Below, piece after piece: positions 1 through 7,966 of a DNA stretch of 64,000 nucleotides. Position numbers and translations under genes: made by a program. The DNA is taken from assembly GCF_007923255.1 (NCBI RefSeq), contig NZ_VOHJ01000004.1:98539-162538 (forward strand), written 5' to 3'. Positions within the stretch are counted from its first letter, which is position 1. Each line of letters starts with the position of its first letter. Source of the DNA: Vulcaniibacterium thermophilum (GTDB lineage Bacteria; Pseudomonadota; Gammaproteobacteria; Xanthomonadales; Xanthomonadaceae). The notes beneath the pieces were generated by a model, which saw only the letters and a list, made by a program, of their open reading frames with translations, was not told where the DNA came from and searched no databases.

Positions 1-330
1 GACCCGCGCCGCTGGAAGGCGCTCGACGTGCCCGACAAGGCCACGCGCGTGTTCAACTTCCACCAGAACACGCTGAAGGCGCTGCGCGACCTGATCTGCG
101 CGGCGGGTCTGGAGCATCCGTGCCAGATCGGTCCGGAGCACATCCTGCGCCGCGTCTCGCCGACCGAAGTGCGTTCACTGGGCGCGCTCTACCGCTTCCT
201 CGCGCCGGGCGAGCTGCTGGGGCGCATCCCCGAGCACGCGGTGTTCCAGGCGTACTGGGCCAGCGCGCGCAGCGACAGCTTCGGGCCGCCCGCGTCGGTC
301 ACCGCATTGCGGCGCAGCAAGGCGGTCTGA
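1..330 (+). CDS. FMN-binding glutamate synthase family protein, C-terminal fragment
   Basis: Reading frame 1 is open from the first base of the window to a TGA at 328-330, giving about 109 residues of a longer protein whose start lies outside. The end of the chain (DKATRVFNFHQNTLKAL, then LICAAGLEHPCQIGPEHILRR) resembles the C-terminus of the stand-alone FMN-binding glutamate synthase-like proteins related to the GltB synthase domain, where it follows the barrel. The catalytic barrel is not in the window, so the activity cannot be confirmed. A block of intergenic palindromes follows, and the next gene is convergent. The family call is by recognition of the tail only and is moderately secure. 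Confidence 0.6.
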   Translation, partial: DPRRWKALDVPDKATRVFNFHQNTLKALRDLICAAGLEHPCQIGPEHILRRVSPTEVRSLGALYRFLAPGELLGRIPEHAVFQAYWASARSDSFGPPASVTALRRSKAV

Positions 331-339
331 GCGGCATTC

Positions 340-642
340 CGACACCATCCCCACCCAACCCACCCTCGAAGGGGAGGGCTCACTCCTCCCCCTGCGACTG
401 CAGGGGGAGGCTGGGAGGGGGTTGCACGGATCCGACGCAACGGCGGCCTCCACCACCATCCCCACCCAACCCTCCCCTTGAAGGGGAGGGCCAACTCCTC
501 ACCCTTGCTCGCTGAGCGAGCAGGGAGGCTTTTCCTCCTCCCCCTGCGAATGCAGGGGGAGGCTGGGAGGGGGTTGCACGGATCCGACGCAACGGCGGCC
601 TCCACCACCATCCCCACCCAACCCTCCCCTTGAAGGGGAGGG
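340..642. repeat. Intergenic block of nested palindromes with one unit duplicated
   Basis: This fills the gap between the first gene and the tyrosinase cluster. A unit of about 107 bp at 384-490 recurs at 536-642 (offset 152), nearly identical across CACGGATCCGACGCAACGGC. Each unit contains two short inverted repeats, CTCCCCCTGC/GCAGGGGGAG and CCCTCCCCTT/AAGGGGAGGG, which would fold as hairpins. A partial third copy of the second hairpin sits at 357-378, and a different palindrome (CTTGCTCGCTGAGCGAGCAG) lies between the units near 503-523. No coding signal was found. It looks like a REP-type repeat block and may also end transcription of the two convergent genes. Confidence 0.8.
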
Positions 643-682
643 CTTCAGACACCCGCGCCACCGGCCGCAAGCGCCCCGCGCC

Positions 683-2164
683 TTACTGCCGGATCAGTTC
701 GATCGTACCGACCATCGGTTCGCCGCCGCTCGGCCGTCCGGCGGGGGCGATGATCACCCGCAGCGCGTTGGGGGTGGTGATGCGCTGCCGCCTGAAACGC
801 TCCAGGATCGGCGTCACGTCGAAGCTGTAGAAGTTGTCGCCGAGCGCCAGATCGAGCGGCTGCTGGCCGTGGTCGTGGAACTGCGCATCGAAGAAGTGGA
901 TGTTGCCGGCGTAATGCGCCGCGTCCATGCGGGTCGGGCCGTCGGCCGGCGCCACCCAGACGTGGAACAGCACTTCCGGCTGCGACCAGGTGTGCAGGTT
1001 GCGCAGCACCAGGTAGGCCCGCTTGCCCGGATCGCGATCGTCGAGCCCCAGCACCGGCGAACGCGGTTCCGGCGTGGAGCGTTCGACCACGACGACCGAC
1101 ACCGCCGCGCCAAGTTCGGCGGCCCTGCGCGCGCGGCCGACCCGTTCCGCGCGCGTGCCGGGCGAGGCCGGCGCCGCCATCGCCATCGTCGTCGTGGCGG
1201 GCCGCGGGATGAAGGTGTCGTAGGTGTAGCCCAGCGACAGCGCGCTCATGAAGCTCTTCAGCGGGCGGTTCACGCGGCTGCCGTCCGCATCGACCATCGT
1301 GAAGCGGTTTTCCAGCCAGGGCGCGCTGGTGGGCGAAGGATTGGGGTTGCCGTTCTTGTTCCAGCTCGCCCACATGCGGTCGATGTTGGCATGGTGCAGC
1401 CAGAACAGCGGATCGTTGGCCGCGTAGGGCACCGCGCCCATGTTCTGGCTGGTGCCGACCAACACGTGGATGCGGCCGTGGATGCCGGAATCGATCGCGC
1501 GGCAGAAGCCCATCACGCCCTCCACCGTGCTGTAGTGCGTCTTGGCCATCGCCTCGCCGATGTCCATGACGTCGGTGGGCTGGTTCATGTGGATCGGCTG
1601 GCCGCTGTTGGCGAGCGTGGTGCGGTTGGCCCGGTAGAGGCAGTCGAACACCGGGTCGTCGGGCATGCGGAACTGCGGCGGTACCACGCCGCGCTTGGCC
1701 GGGTCGGAGGAGGTGTAGTCCCAGTACGGCAGCGTGAACTCCGGATAGCCGCTCACCTGGCGCACGATGCGCTCGAAGTAGTAGACGAACATCCGGTGCC
1801 AGGGCAGGAAGTGGTTCGAGTTCTGCCCGGCGTGCGACTGGCAGGTGTTCCAGGTTTCCTCGGCGAGCGAGCGGTACGGCGAATCGGCCGTCGCGAACAC
1901 GCGGGTGAGCTCGTCGGCCTTGGTGGTCGTGCCGTTGACGAAGTGGGTGTACCACTGCCACATCCAGCTCAGCGGATTGTCCGGCCCCATCGCCTCCATG
2001 CGGCGCACGGCGATCGCGTAGATCTCCAGCATGCGCTGGCCTTCGGCGCTGGCGCAGTCGTAGCGCACATGGGTCGTGTTGGCGCCAGCCAGGCGCGGAA
2101 GCGCGAACGCGGCGGGGAGCGTGGCCAGCGCCTTCACGAATGCTCGGCGGGAGCATGACGTCAT
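683..2164 (-). CDS. Tyrosinase (polyphenol oxidase-like), copy 1 of 3
   Basis: A 493-residue type-3 copper oxidase, expected to oxidise phenols or catechols outside the cytoplasm. The start is ATG with AGGAGG eight bases upstream. The N-terminus carries a Tat-type signal (SRRAFVK then a hydrophobic run ending near LAGA, residue 28). The copper-A region has H74, H111, H118 and H123 (in NHFLPWHR), and the copper-B region has H229 and H233 (GIHGRIH) plus H257-H258 (FWLHHANIDRMW). FLPWHR followed by YYFERI is closer to plant polyphenol oxidases than to Streptomyces MelC2. Residues from about 375 resemble the plant C-terminal KFDV domain (here YSFDVT). No copper-chaperone gene like melC1 is adjacent. 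The natural substrate is unknown. Confidence 0.88.
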   Translation of the reverse strand: MTSCSRRAFVKALATLPAAFALPRLAGANTTHVRYDCASAEGQRMLEIYAIAVRRMEAMGPDNPLSWMWQWYTHFVNGTTTKADELTRVFATADSPYRSLAEETWNTCQSHAGQNSNHFLPWHRMFVYYFERIVRQVSGYPEFTLPYWDYTSSDPAKRGVVPPQFRMPDDPVFDCLYRANRTTLANSGQPIHMNQPTDVMDIGEAMAKTHYSTVEGVMGFCRAIDSGIHGRIHVLVGTSQNMGAVPYAANDPLFWLHHANIDRMWASWNKNGNPNPSPTSAPWLENRFTMVDADGSRVNRPLKSFMSALSLGYTYDTFIPRPATTTMAMAAPASPGTRAERVGRARRAAELGAAVSVVVVERSTPEPRSPVLGLDDRDPGKRAYLVLRNLHTWSQPEVLFHVWVAPADGPTRMDAAHYAGNIHFFDAQFHDHGQQPLDLALGDNFYSFDVTPILERFRRQRITTPNALRVIIAPAGRPSGGEPMVGTIELIRQ

Positions 2165-2270
2165 GATTTCCTCCTGCGGTACCCGCAGTCGTCGGGGACG
2201 GGGGAGTGCCGGAGGTCGCGATGCGGCACGGGGACGACTGCGGGCCGATAGGGGACACCAGGCGAAGTGA

Positions 2271-2343
2271 CGGAGTGATCAACCCGAGCGTGACCGCATT
2301 CGTTTTCGTGACGAAAGCGTGGCGGCTTGGCGCGATCACTCCG
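2271..2343. promoter_or_regulatory. Upstream region of tyrosinase 1 with a spaced inverted repeat
   Basis: CGGAGTGATC (2271-2280) and its exact reverse complement GATCACTCCG (2334-2343) flank 53 bp that include the smaller palindrome TTCGTGACGAA near 2309-2319. The arms lie about 105-180 bp upstream of the tyrosinase 1 start and just past the end of tyrosinase 2. The element could be an operator pair or a long hairpin. No clear -35/-10 pair was found. Confidence 0.4.
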
Positions 2344-2349
2344 CAGCGA

Positions 2350-3822
2350 TCACTGGCGTACCAGCTCGAGCGTGCCCACCATCGGTTCGCCGCCGATCGG
2401 GCGCCCGGCGGGCGCGATGGTCACGGTCAGCGCATCGCGCGCCGCGGCCAGGCGTTGCCGGCGGAAGCGCTGCAGCAGATCGGTGACGTCGAAGCTGTGG
2501 AAGTTCTCGCCGAGCGCCATGTCGAGCGCGTGTTCGCCGTGGTCGTGGAACTCCGCGTCGAAGAAATGGATCGCGCCGACGTGATGCGCGCGATCGAGCG
2601 CTCCACCGCGCCGCCCCGGCGAGAGGTAGACGTGGAACAGCACCTCCGGCTGCGCCCAGGTGTGCAGGTCGCGCAGCACCAGGTAGGCGCGCTTGCCCGG
2701 CCGGCCGTCGTCGAGCCCCAGCACGCCCGAGCGCAGCGGCGCGAGCGGTTCGAGCGCGACCTGCGCCGGACGCGGGCCCAGCCGCGCGGCCTCGCGCGCG
2801 CGCGCCACCTTCTCGGCGCGCCCGCCCGCGCCCGCGGCGGCGAGCGCCGTCGTGGCGGCCGGGGCGTCGATGTAGCTGTCGTAGACGTAGCCCAGGGCCG
2901 CGGTGCCGAAGAACTCGCGCAGCCGGCGGCGCACGCGCACGCCATCGACGTCGGCGAAGGTGAAGTAGGTCCCCGACCACGTCGCGGTGCCGGGGTTGGT
3001 GCCGCCGTTGCGGTTCCAGCTCGCCCACATGCGGTCGATGTTGACGTGGTGCAGCCAGAACAGCGGGTCGTTGGCGGCGTAGGGCACCGCGCCCATGTTC
3101 TTGCTGTTGCCCACCAGCACGTGGATGCGGCCGTGGATGCCGGAATCGACCGCGCGGCAGAAGCCCATCACCGAATCGACCGTGCTGTAGTGCGTCTTGG
3201 CCATCGCCTCGCCGATGTCCATGACGTCGGCCGGCTGGTACTTGTGGATCGGCTGGCCGCTGTTGGCCAGCGAAGTGCGGGCGGAGCGGTAGAGGTTCTT
3301 CCACAGCGGATCGGTCGGCTGGCGGAACTCGACCGGCACGATGCCGCGCTTGTCCGGATCGGAGGAGGTGTAGTCCCAGTAGGGCAGGGTGAAATCCGGG
3401 CGCTCGCTGACCGCGCGCACGATCCGCTCGAAGTAGTGGACGAACATCCGGTGCCACGGCAGGAAGTGGTTGGAGTTCTGCCCGGAATGCGACTGGCAGG
3501 TGTTCCAGGTTTCGGTGGCCAGCGACTTCAGGGTGGACGACTCGGCACCGAAGATGCGGGTCAGCTCGGCGCTCCTGGTGGTCGTGCCGTTGACGAAATG
3601 CGTGTACCACTGCCACAGCCAACCCATCGGGTCGGCATCGCCGAGCGCACGCATGCGCTGGACGGCATCGGCGTAGATCGCGAGCATTTCGCGCCCCGGG
3701 TCGCTCGCGCAGTCGTAGCGGACGAGCGGTTCGGTCTGCGCACGCGCCAGGCGCGGCAGCGCCATCGTTAACGGCAGCGCGGCCGCGCCCTGGATGAATG
3801 CGCGTCGGGATAGGGTGTTCAC
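2350..3822 (-). CDS. Tyrosinase (polyphenol oxidase-like), copy 2 of 3
   Basis: A 490-residue paralogue of its two neighbours. A longer open frame exists upstream, but the GTG at 3822 is preferred: CAGGAGGAT lies just before it and the protein then begins with a Tat-type signal (LSRRAFIQ and a hydrophobic stretch ending near LARAQ). Copper ligands expected from alignment with copy 1 are H75, H112, H119 and H124 for site A, and H230, H234 and H258-H259 for site B. The linker before the C-terminal domain is rich in Ala/Gly/Arg and differs from the other copies. Its copper-B DNA is identical over 193 bp to copy 3. A perfect CRP/Clp-type palindrome lies upstream. Function as for copy 1; the substrate is unknown. 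Confidence 0.87.
   Translation of the reverse strand: MNTLSRRAFIQGAAALPLTMALPRLARAQTEPLVRYDCASDPGREMLAIYADAVQRMRALGDADPMGWLWQWYTHFVNGTTTRSAELTRIFGAESSTLKSLATETWNTCQSHSGQNSNHFLPWHRMFVHYFERIVRAVSERPDFTLPYWDYTSSDPDKRGIVPVEFRQPTDPLWKNLYRSARTSLANSGQPIHKYQPADVMDIGEAMAKTHYSTVDSVMGFCRAVDSGIHGRIHVLVGNSKNMGAVPYAANDPLFWLHHVNIDRMWASWNRNGGTNPGTATWSGTYFTFADVDGVRVRRRLREFFGTAALGYVYDSYIDAPAATTALAAAGAGGRAEKVARAREAARLGPRPAQVALEPLAPLRSGVLGLDDGRPGKRAYLVLRDLHTWAQPEVLFHVYLSPGRRGGALDRAHHVGAIHFFDAEFHDHGEHALDMALGENFHSFDVTDLLQRFRRQRLAAARDALTVTIAPAGRPIGGEPMVGTLELVRQ
3014..3206 (-). repeat. 193-bp block identical to tyrosinase 3 (4826-5018)
   Basis: These 193 bases cover the copper-B region of tyrosinase 2 and match 4826-5018 in tyrosinase 3 base for base, at a constant offset of 1812. 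Sequence on both sides is clearly diverged. This suggests a gene-conversion tract between tandem paralogues. Confidence 0.8.
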
Positions 3823-3965
3823 GTCGGATCCTCCTGAACTGCGGGAGAGCCGTAGCGGCTGCCGGCACCCAAACGTGCCGGTCATGGACTGCGTCCTCGA
3901 CCGCTCACGGGGCGGGGGCTCGCGCCCCGGCCGGCGCCTAGGAGACGGGTTGAAGCGTGATAAAA

Positions 3966-3980
3966 TCGTCAATTCGACTG
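3966..3980. promoter_or_regulatory. Upstream motif shared by tyrosinases 2 and 3
   Basis: TCGTCAATTCGACTG, 144-158 bp upstream of the tyrosinase 2 start, matches TCGTCATTTTGACTG at 5840-5854 upstream of tyrosinase 3 at 13 of 15 positions. It directly abuts the CRP/Clp-like palindrome. It may be a binding site or a conserved promoter part (it reads TTGACGA on the minus strand). Its role is not established. Confidence 0.4.
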
Positions 3981-3994
3981 TGACTTGCATCACA
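3979..3994. promoter_or_regulatory. CRP/Clp-type binding site upstream of tyrosinase 2
   Basis: TGTGACTTGCATCACA is an exact match to the CRP-family consensus TGTGA-N6-TCACA. It lies 157-172 bp before the GTG of tyrosinase 2, after the terminator of tyrosinase 3, so tyrosinase 2 is the only gene it can plausibly serve. In xanthomonads Clp uses the CRP consensus and acts downstream of DSF and cyclic-di-GMP signalling. The promoter elements themselves were not resolved. Confidence 0.6.
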
Positions 3995-4083
3995 TAATTC
4001 CGCGACCCCGTCTATTCGCGGTCTACGTCGTCCGGCCTCTGCGGCCGGGCCGCACCCGAGGCCCGGACGTGCGCGGCGCATCC

Positions 4084-4122
4084 CCAAAAGAGAAGCGCCC
4101 CCTGCCACGGCAGGGGGCGCTT
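4084..4122 (-). terminator. Rho-independent terminator of tyrosinase 3
   Basis: Inverted repeat AAGCGCCCCCTGCC / GGCAGGGGGCGCTT (4093-4122) followed on the minus strand by CTCTTTT. It lies 25 bp past the stop codon of tyrosinase 3 and separates that gene from the promoter region of tyrosinase 2. Confidence 0.85.
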
Positions 4123-4146
4123 GGGATCGGCGTGGAACGGGCGACG

Positions 4147-5631
4147 TTACTGGCGCACGAGTTCGATGGTGCCCACCATCGGCTTGCCGCCCGGCGCCGG
4201 CCGCCCGCCGGGGACGAACAGCACCGACAGCGCCTCCTGGCCGAGCCGCGCACGACCGCGGTCGGAGGCGAACGCGCGCAGGGCGTCGGTGACGTCGAAG
4301 CTGTAGAAGTTGTCGCCCAGCGCCATGTCGAGCGCGTGCTCGCCGTGGTCGTGGAACTCCGCGTCGAAGAAATGGATGGTGCCGACGTGGCGCGCCTGTC
4401 CCAGGCCCGCTCCGCGGCCCGGGGCGAGATAGACGTGGTAGAGCACTTCCGGCTGCTTCCACGTGTGCAGGTTCTTGAGCACGAGGTAGGCGCGCTTGTC
4501 CGGCTGGCGGTCGTCCAGGCCCAGCACGCTGACCGGGCGGATGCCCGCGAGCGGCTCCAGCAGCGCGCGCACCGGCCGCGCGTCCAGCTCGGCGCCGGCG
4601 CGCGACAGCGCGACGCGCTCGGCGCGCAGTCCCGGCCGCGTGGCGAACGCGGCCTTGGCCGCCATCGTCGTCGCGGTCGGGATGTAGAGGTCGTAGGTAT
4701 AGCCGAGCGCCACGTCGCTGAAGAAATCCTTCAGCGGCCTGCGCACGCGGGTGCCATCGGCATCGACGAAGGTGAACTGGTTGTTGACCCAGGTGGCGGT
4801 GGTCGGGTTCGTGTTGCCGGCGAGATTCCAGCTCGCCCACATGCGGTCGATGTTGACGTGGTGCAGCCAGAACAGCGGGTCGTTGGCGGCGTAGGGCACC
4901 GCGCCCATGTTCTTGCTGTTGCCCACCAGCACGTGGATGCGGCCGTGGATGCCGGAATCGACCGCGCGGCAGAAGCCCATCACCGAATCGACCGTGCTGT
5001 AGTGCGTCTTGGCCATCGTCTCGCTGATGTCCATGACGTCCGTGGTCTGGTTCTTGTGGATGGGCTGACCGGTGTTGGCCAGCGTGGTGCGGTTGGCGCG
5101 GTACAGGCTTCCGAACACCGGATCGTCGGGCATGCGGAACTGCGGCGGCACCACGCCGCGCTTGGCCGGATCGGAGGACGTGTAGTCCCAGTACGGCAGC
5201 GCGAAGTCCGGCACGCCGGTCACCTGTCGCACGATCCGCTCGAAGTAGTACAGGAACGCGCGGTGCCACGGCAGGAAGTGGTTCGAGTTCTGCCCGGCGT
5301 GCGACTGGCAGGTGTTCCAGACCTCGTTGGCCAGCGCCTTCTGCGGCGAATCGGCCTCGCCGAAGATGCGGGTGAGCTCGGCCGACTTGGTGGTCGCGCC
5401 GCTGACGAAGTGCGTGTACCACTGCCACATCCAGCTCAGCGGATTGTCCGGGCCCATGGCTTCCATCTGGCGGACCGCCTGCGCGTAGATCTCCAGCATC
5501 CGCAGTCCTTCCGGACAGGCGCAGTCGTAGCGGATCCACACGGTGTTGGCGTGGGCGATGCGCGGCAGCGCCGCCGTCAGGGGCAACGCGGCCAGGCCCT
5601 TGACGAAGGCGCGACGGGAAAACGAAGTCAC
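4147..5631 (-). CDS. Tyrosinase (polyphenol oxidase-like), copy 3 of 3
   Basis: A 494-residue protein and the first of the three genes in transcription order. The frame is open further upstream, but the GTG at 5631 is chosen because ACAGGAGG precedes it and the product then starts with a Tat-type signal (FSRRAFVK, cleavage near HAN). Expected copper ligands are H74, H111, H118 and H123, then H229, H233 and H257-H258. The N-terminal half follows copy 1 (for example PPQFRMPDDP), while the copper-B stretch is identical in DNA to copy 2, so the gene is a mosaic. The C-terminal domain has the plant-like YSFDVT motif. A strong terminator follows, so each tyrosinase is probably its own transcription unit. 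Confidence 0.87.
   Translation of the reverse strand: MTSFSRRAFVKGLAALPLTAALPRIAHANTVWIRYDCACPEGLRMLEIYAQAVRQMEAMGPDNPLSWMWQWYTHFVSGATTKSAELTRIFGEADSPQKALANEVWNTCQSHAGQNSNHFLPWHRAFLYYFERIVRQVTGVPDFALPYWDYTSSDPAKRGVVPPQFRMPDDPVFGSLYRANRTTLANTGQPIHKNQTTDVMDISETMAKTHYSTVDSVMGFCRAVDSGIHGRIHVLVGNSKNMGAVPYAANDPLFWLHHVNIDRMWASWNLAGNTNPTTATWVNNQFTFVDADGTRVRRPLKDFFSDVALGYTYDLYIPTATTMAAKAAFATRPGLRAERVALSRAGAELDARPVRALLEPLAGIRPVSVLGLDDRQPDKRAYLVLKNLHTWKQPEVLYHVYLAPGRGAGLGQARHVGTIHFFDAEFHDHGEHALDMALGDNFYSFDVTDALRAFASDRGRARLGQEALSVLFVPGGRPAPGGKPMVGTIELVRQ
4826..5018 (-). repeat. 193-bp block identical to tyrosinase 2 (3014-3206)
   Basis: Second member of the identical pair covering the copper-B coding region. 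See the copy in tyrosinase 2. The exact boundaries are where the two paralogues stop matching. Confidence 0.8.
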
Positions 5632-5970
5632 GGGAAACCTCCTGTACGGCGTGGGGCGGGCGCGTCGCGCCCGAGCGTGCGCCCGCGCCGGCCACGCGCA
5701 GCGCCCGTGGGCGCGCGGGCACCGCTTGGCAGGCGACGCGCGCGGCGGCGGCAACGGGACATGCGGGAGCTCGTGGCGGCGGGCCCGTATACAGGACACC
5801 GCGGACAGTGATGGCGCGGTCAAGAAATGTGTGACGAAGTCGTCATTTTGACTGGCTGCTTAACAGCCGCACACGGGCCTGTGCGTGCGCCCGGGCGCGT
5901 CCGGAGCTCGGACTCCCCGCCGAACCCGTCCCGGTTGAGCCTGCGCGCGGCGATTCGCTAGCCTGTGCCG
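5632..5970. promoter_or_regulatory. Divergent intergenic region between tyrosinase 3 and dapB
   Basis: A 339-bp gap with no supported gene. It holds the ribosome site of tyrosinase 3, a near-palindrome TGACGA-AG-TCGTCA (5832-5845), the shared motif TCGTCATTTTGACTG (5840-5854), a small hairpin GGCTG-CTTAA-CAGCC near 5854-5868, and the dapB promoter at its right end. The middle, about 5640-5800, is extremely GC-rich and shows nothing recognisable. Confidence 0.5.
5935..5964 (+). promoter_or_regulatory. Promoter of dapB, probably leaderless
   Basis: TTGAGC (5935-5940), an 18-bp spacer and TAGCCT (5959-5964). The -10 box ends six bases before the ATG at 5971, so transcription should begin at or next to the start codon. 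No Shine-Dalgarno sequence is present, which agrees with a leaderless mRNA. Confidence 0.5.
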
Positions 5971-6684
5971 ATGAACGGACCCACGCGCGTGCTCATCCAC
6001 GGTGCCAGCGGCCGCATGGGCCAGGCGCTCCTGCGGCTGGCCGCCGAGCGCGGCGATGTCGAGGTGGTGGCGGCCGTGTCGCGCGGGCAGCCGGCGCAGC
6101 GCGTGGTCGAGCGCGTGGCGTACTTCGCCGCCAGCGAGCTGCACGGCGTACCGGCGTTCGACGTGGCGATCGACTTCAGCCTTCCCGAAGGCTTCGACGG
6201 CATCCTGCGGCTGTGCGAGGAGCGCGCATGCGCCTTCGTGTCCGGCACCACCGGGTTGAGCGATGCGCAGCGCGCCGCGCTGGAAGCGGCCGCGCATCGC
6301 ATCCCGGCGCTGTGGGCGGCCAACTTCAGCCTCGGCGTGGCGGTGCTCGGCGAACTGGTCGAACGCGCCGCCGCCGCGCTGCAGGGCTGGGACTGCGACA
6401 TCGTCGAGGCGCACCACGTGCACAAGAAGGACGCGCCCTCCGGCACCGCGCTCGCGCTCGGCGCCTGCGCCGGACGCGGCGGCGCGCAACCGCGCTACGC
6501 CTCGCTGCGCGCCGGCGACATCGTCGGCGAGCACACCGTGCAGTTCGCCTCGGCCGGCGAGCGCATCGAACTGGTCCATCGCGCCACCAACCGCGACATC
6601 TTCGCCCGCGGCGCGCTGCACGTCGCGCGCCGCCTGGCCGGGCGCGCGCCGGGCCTGTACCGCGTGCGCGATCTGCTCGACTGA
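5971..6684 (+). CDS. dapB: 4-hydroxy-tetrahydrodipicolinate reductase DapB
   Basis: A 237-residue cytoplasmic NAD(P)H-dependent reductase that makes tetrahydrodipicolinate for lysine and diaminopimelate synthesis. Visible landmarks are the nucleotide-binding loop HGASGRMGQ near the N-terminus, SGTTG, ANFSLGV, and the substrate-binding and catalytic stretch [17 protein letters not shown] two codons earlier (5965) is possible, but the ATG lies six bases from a TAGCCT -10 box, which supports it. Slightly shorter than E. coli DapB (273), with the gap around the loop following the catalytic motif. It stands upstream of carA in the usual xanthomonad order. Confidence 0.95.
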   Translation: MNGPTRVLIHGASGRMGQALLRLAAERGDVEVVAAVSRGQPAQRVVERVAYFAASELHGVPAFDVAIDFSLPEGFDGILRLCEERACAFVSGTTGLSDAQRAALEAAAHRIPALWAANFSLGVAVLGELVERAAAALQGWDCDIVEAHHVHKKDAPSGTALALGACAGRGGAQPRYASLRAGDIVGEHTVQFASAGERIELVHRATNRDIFARGALHVARRLAGRAPGLYRVRDLLD

Positions 6685-6694
6685 AACGGCGCGC

Positions 6695-6723
6695 TGGCGC
6701 CGGCACGCAACGGCCGCTACAAT
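6695..6723 (+). promoter_or_regulatory. Likely carA promoter
   Basis: TACAAT at 6718-6723 is a good -10 box. TGGCGC lies 17 bp upstream as a weak -35. The resulting leader to the GTG of carA would be about 110 nt. No leader peptide or riboswitch fold was recognised in it. Confidence 0.45.
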
Positions 6724-6841
6724 TGCGGCTCGCCTGTACCTCGCACGCCGGACCGGTTCACGACCGCGTCCGCGCTTTCGTGCAAGCGCGTTTTGCCGAA
6801 GGCGTGCGGGTCGGCATCCACCGGCAGCCAAGGCGATTCCC

Positions 6842-7966
6842 GTGACCCAACCCGCAATCCTCGTCCTCGAAGACGGCACCGTGTTCGAGGGCATCTCGGT
6901 AGGCGCGCCCGGCCTTTCGGTCGGCGAAGTGGTGTTCAACACTGCGCTCACCGGCTATCAGGAAATCGTGACCGACGCGTCCTATGCGCGCCAGATCGTC
7001 ACGCTCACCTATCCGCACATCGGCAACGTCGGCTGCAATGCGTTCGACGACGAGGCGAAACAGGTCTGGGCCGCCGGCCTGATCGTGCGCGACGTCCCGC
7101 GCCGGCCCAGCAACTGGCGCAGTCAGGCGTCGCTGCCGGAGTGGCTCGCGGCGCGCGGCGTGGTCGCCATCGCCGAGGTCGACACCCGCAAGCTCACCCG
7201 CATCCTGCGCGACCGCGGCGCGCAGAACGGCGCGCTGATGGCCGGCGAAATCGACGTCGAGCGCGCGCTCGAAGCTGCCCGCAAATTCCCCGGCCTGAAG
7301 GGCATGGATCTGGCGAAGGAAGTGAGCACGCGCGAGCGCTACGAATGGCGCGACGGGCAGCTCGATCTCGACCGCAACGCGCCAGTGCGGGTCGATGCGC
7401 GCTTCCACGTCGTGGTCTACGACTTCGGTGTGAAGCTCAACATCCTGCGCATGCTGGCCGAGCGCGGCTGCCGCGTGACCGTGGTGCCGGCGCGGACGCC
7501 GGCGTCGGAGGTGTTCGCGCTGGATCCGGACGGCGTGCTGCTGTCCAACGGCCCGGGCGATCCGGAGCCGTGCACCTACGCGATCGAGGCGACGCGCGAG
7601 TTCATCGCGCGCAAGCTGCCGGTGTACGGCATCTGCCTGGGCCACCAGTTGCTGGCGCTCGCGGCCGGCGCGCGCACGGTGAAGATGAAGTTCGGCCATC
7701 ACGGCGCCAACCACCCGGTCCAGGATCTGGACACCGGCCGGGTGATGATCACCTCGCAGAACCACGGCTTCGCGGTGGACGAATCCAGCCTGCCGGCCAA
7801 CGTGCGCGTGACCCACCGCTCGCTGTTCGACGGCAGCAACCAGGGCATCGCGCTGACCGATGCCCCGGCCTTCAGTTTCCAGGGGCATCCCGAGGCCAGC
7901 CCCGGGCCACACGACGTCTCCGGCCTGTTCGACCGGTTCGTCGCCAGCATGGAGAAACGCGCATGA
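6842..7966 (+). CDS. carA: Carbamoyl-phosphate synthase small (glutaminase) subunit CarA
   Basis: 374 residues, normal for CarA. It hydrolyses glutamine and passes ammonia to CarB for carbamoyl phosphate, used in pyrimidine and arginine synthesis. The start is GTG at 6842 ([17 protein letters not shown]). The N-terminal small-chain domain ([21 protein letters not shown]) is followed by a class I glutamine amidotransferase domain with the nucleophile in YGICLGHQ and the catalytic His/Glu in [10 protein letters not shown]. The stop overlaps the start of the next gene (ATGA), so translation is probably coupled. Two small genes separate it from carB. Confidence 0.96.
   Translation: MTQPAILVLEDGTVFEGISVGAPGLSVGEVVFNTALTGYQEIVTDASYARQIVTLTYPHIGNVGCNAFDDEAKQVWAAGLIVRDVPRRPSNWRSQASLPEWLAARGVVAIAEVDTRKLTRILRDRGAQNGALMAGEIDVERALEAARKFPGLKGMDLAKEVSTRERYEWRDGQLDLDRNAPVRVDARFHVVVYDFGVKLNILRMLAERGCRVTVVPARTPASEVFALDPDGVLLSNGPGDPEPCTYAIEATREFIARKLPVYGICLGHQLLALAAGARTVKMKFGHHGANHPVQDLDTGRVMITSQNHGFAVDESSLPANVRVTHRSLFDGSNQGIALTDAPAFSFQGHPEASPGPHDVSGLFDRFVASMEKRA

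Noticed and set aside
2165..4146. A copper-chaperone (MelC1-like) gene between the tyrosinases.
   Set aside because: The gaps of 185 and 324 bp hold no supported frame with a signal peptide or His-rich protein.
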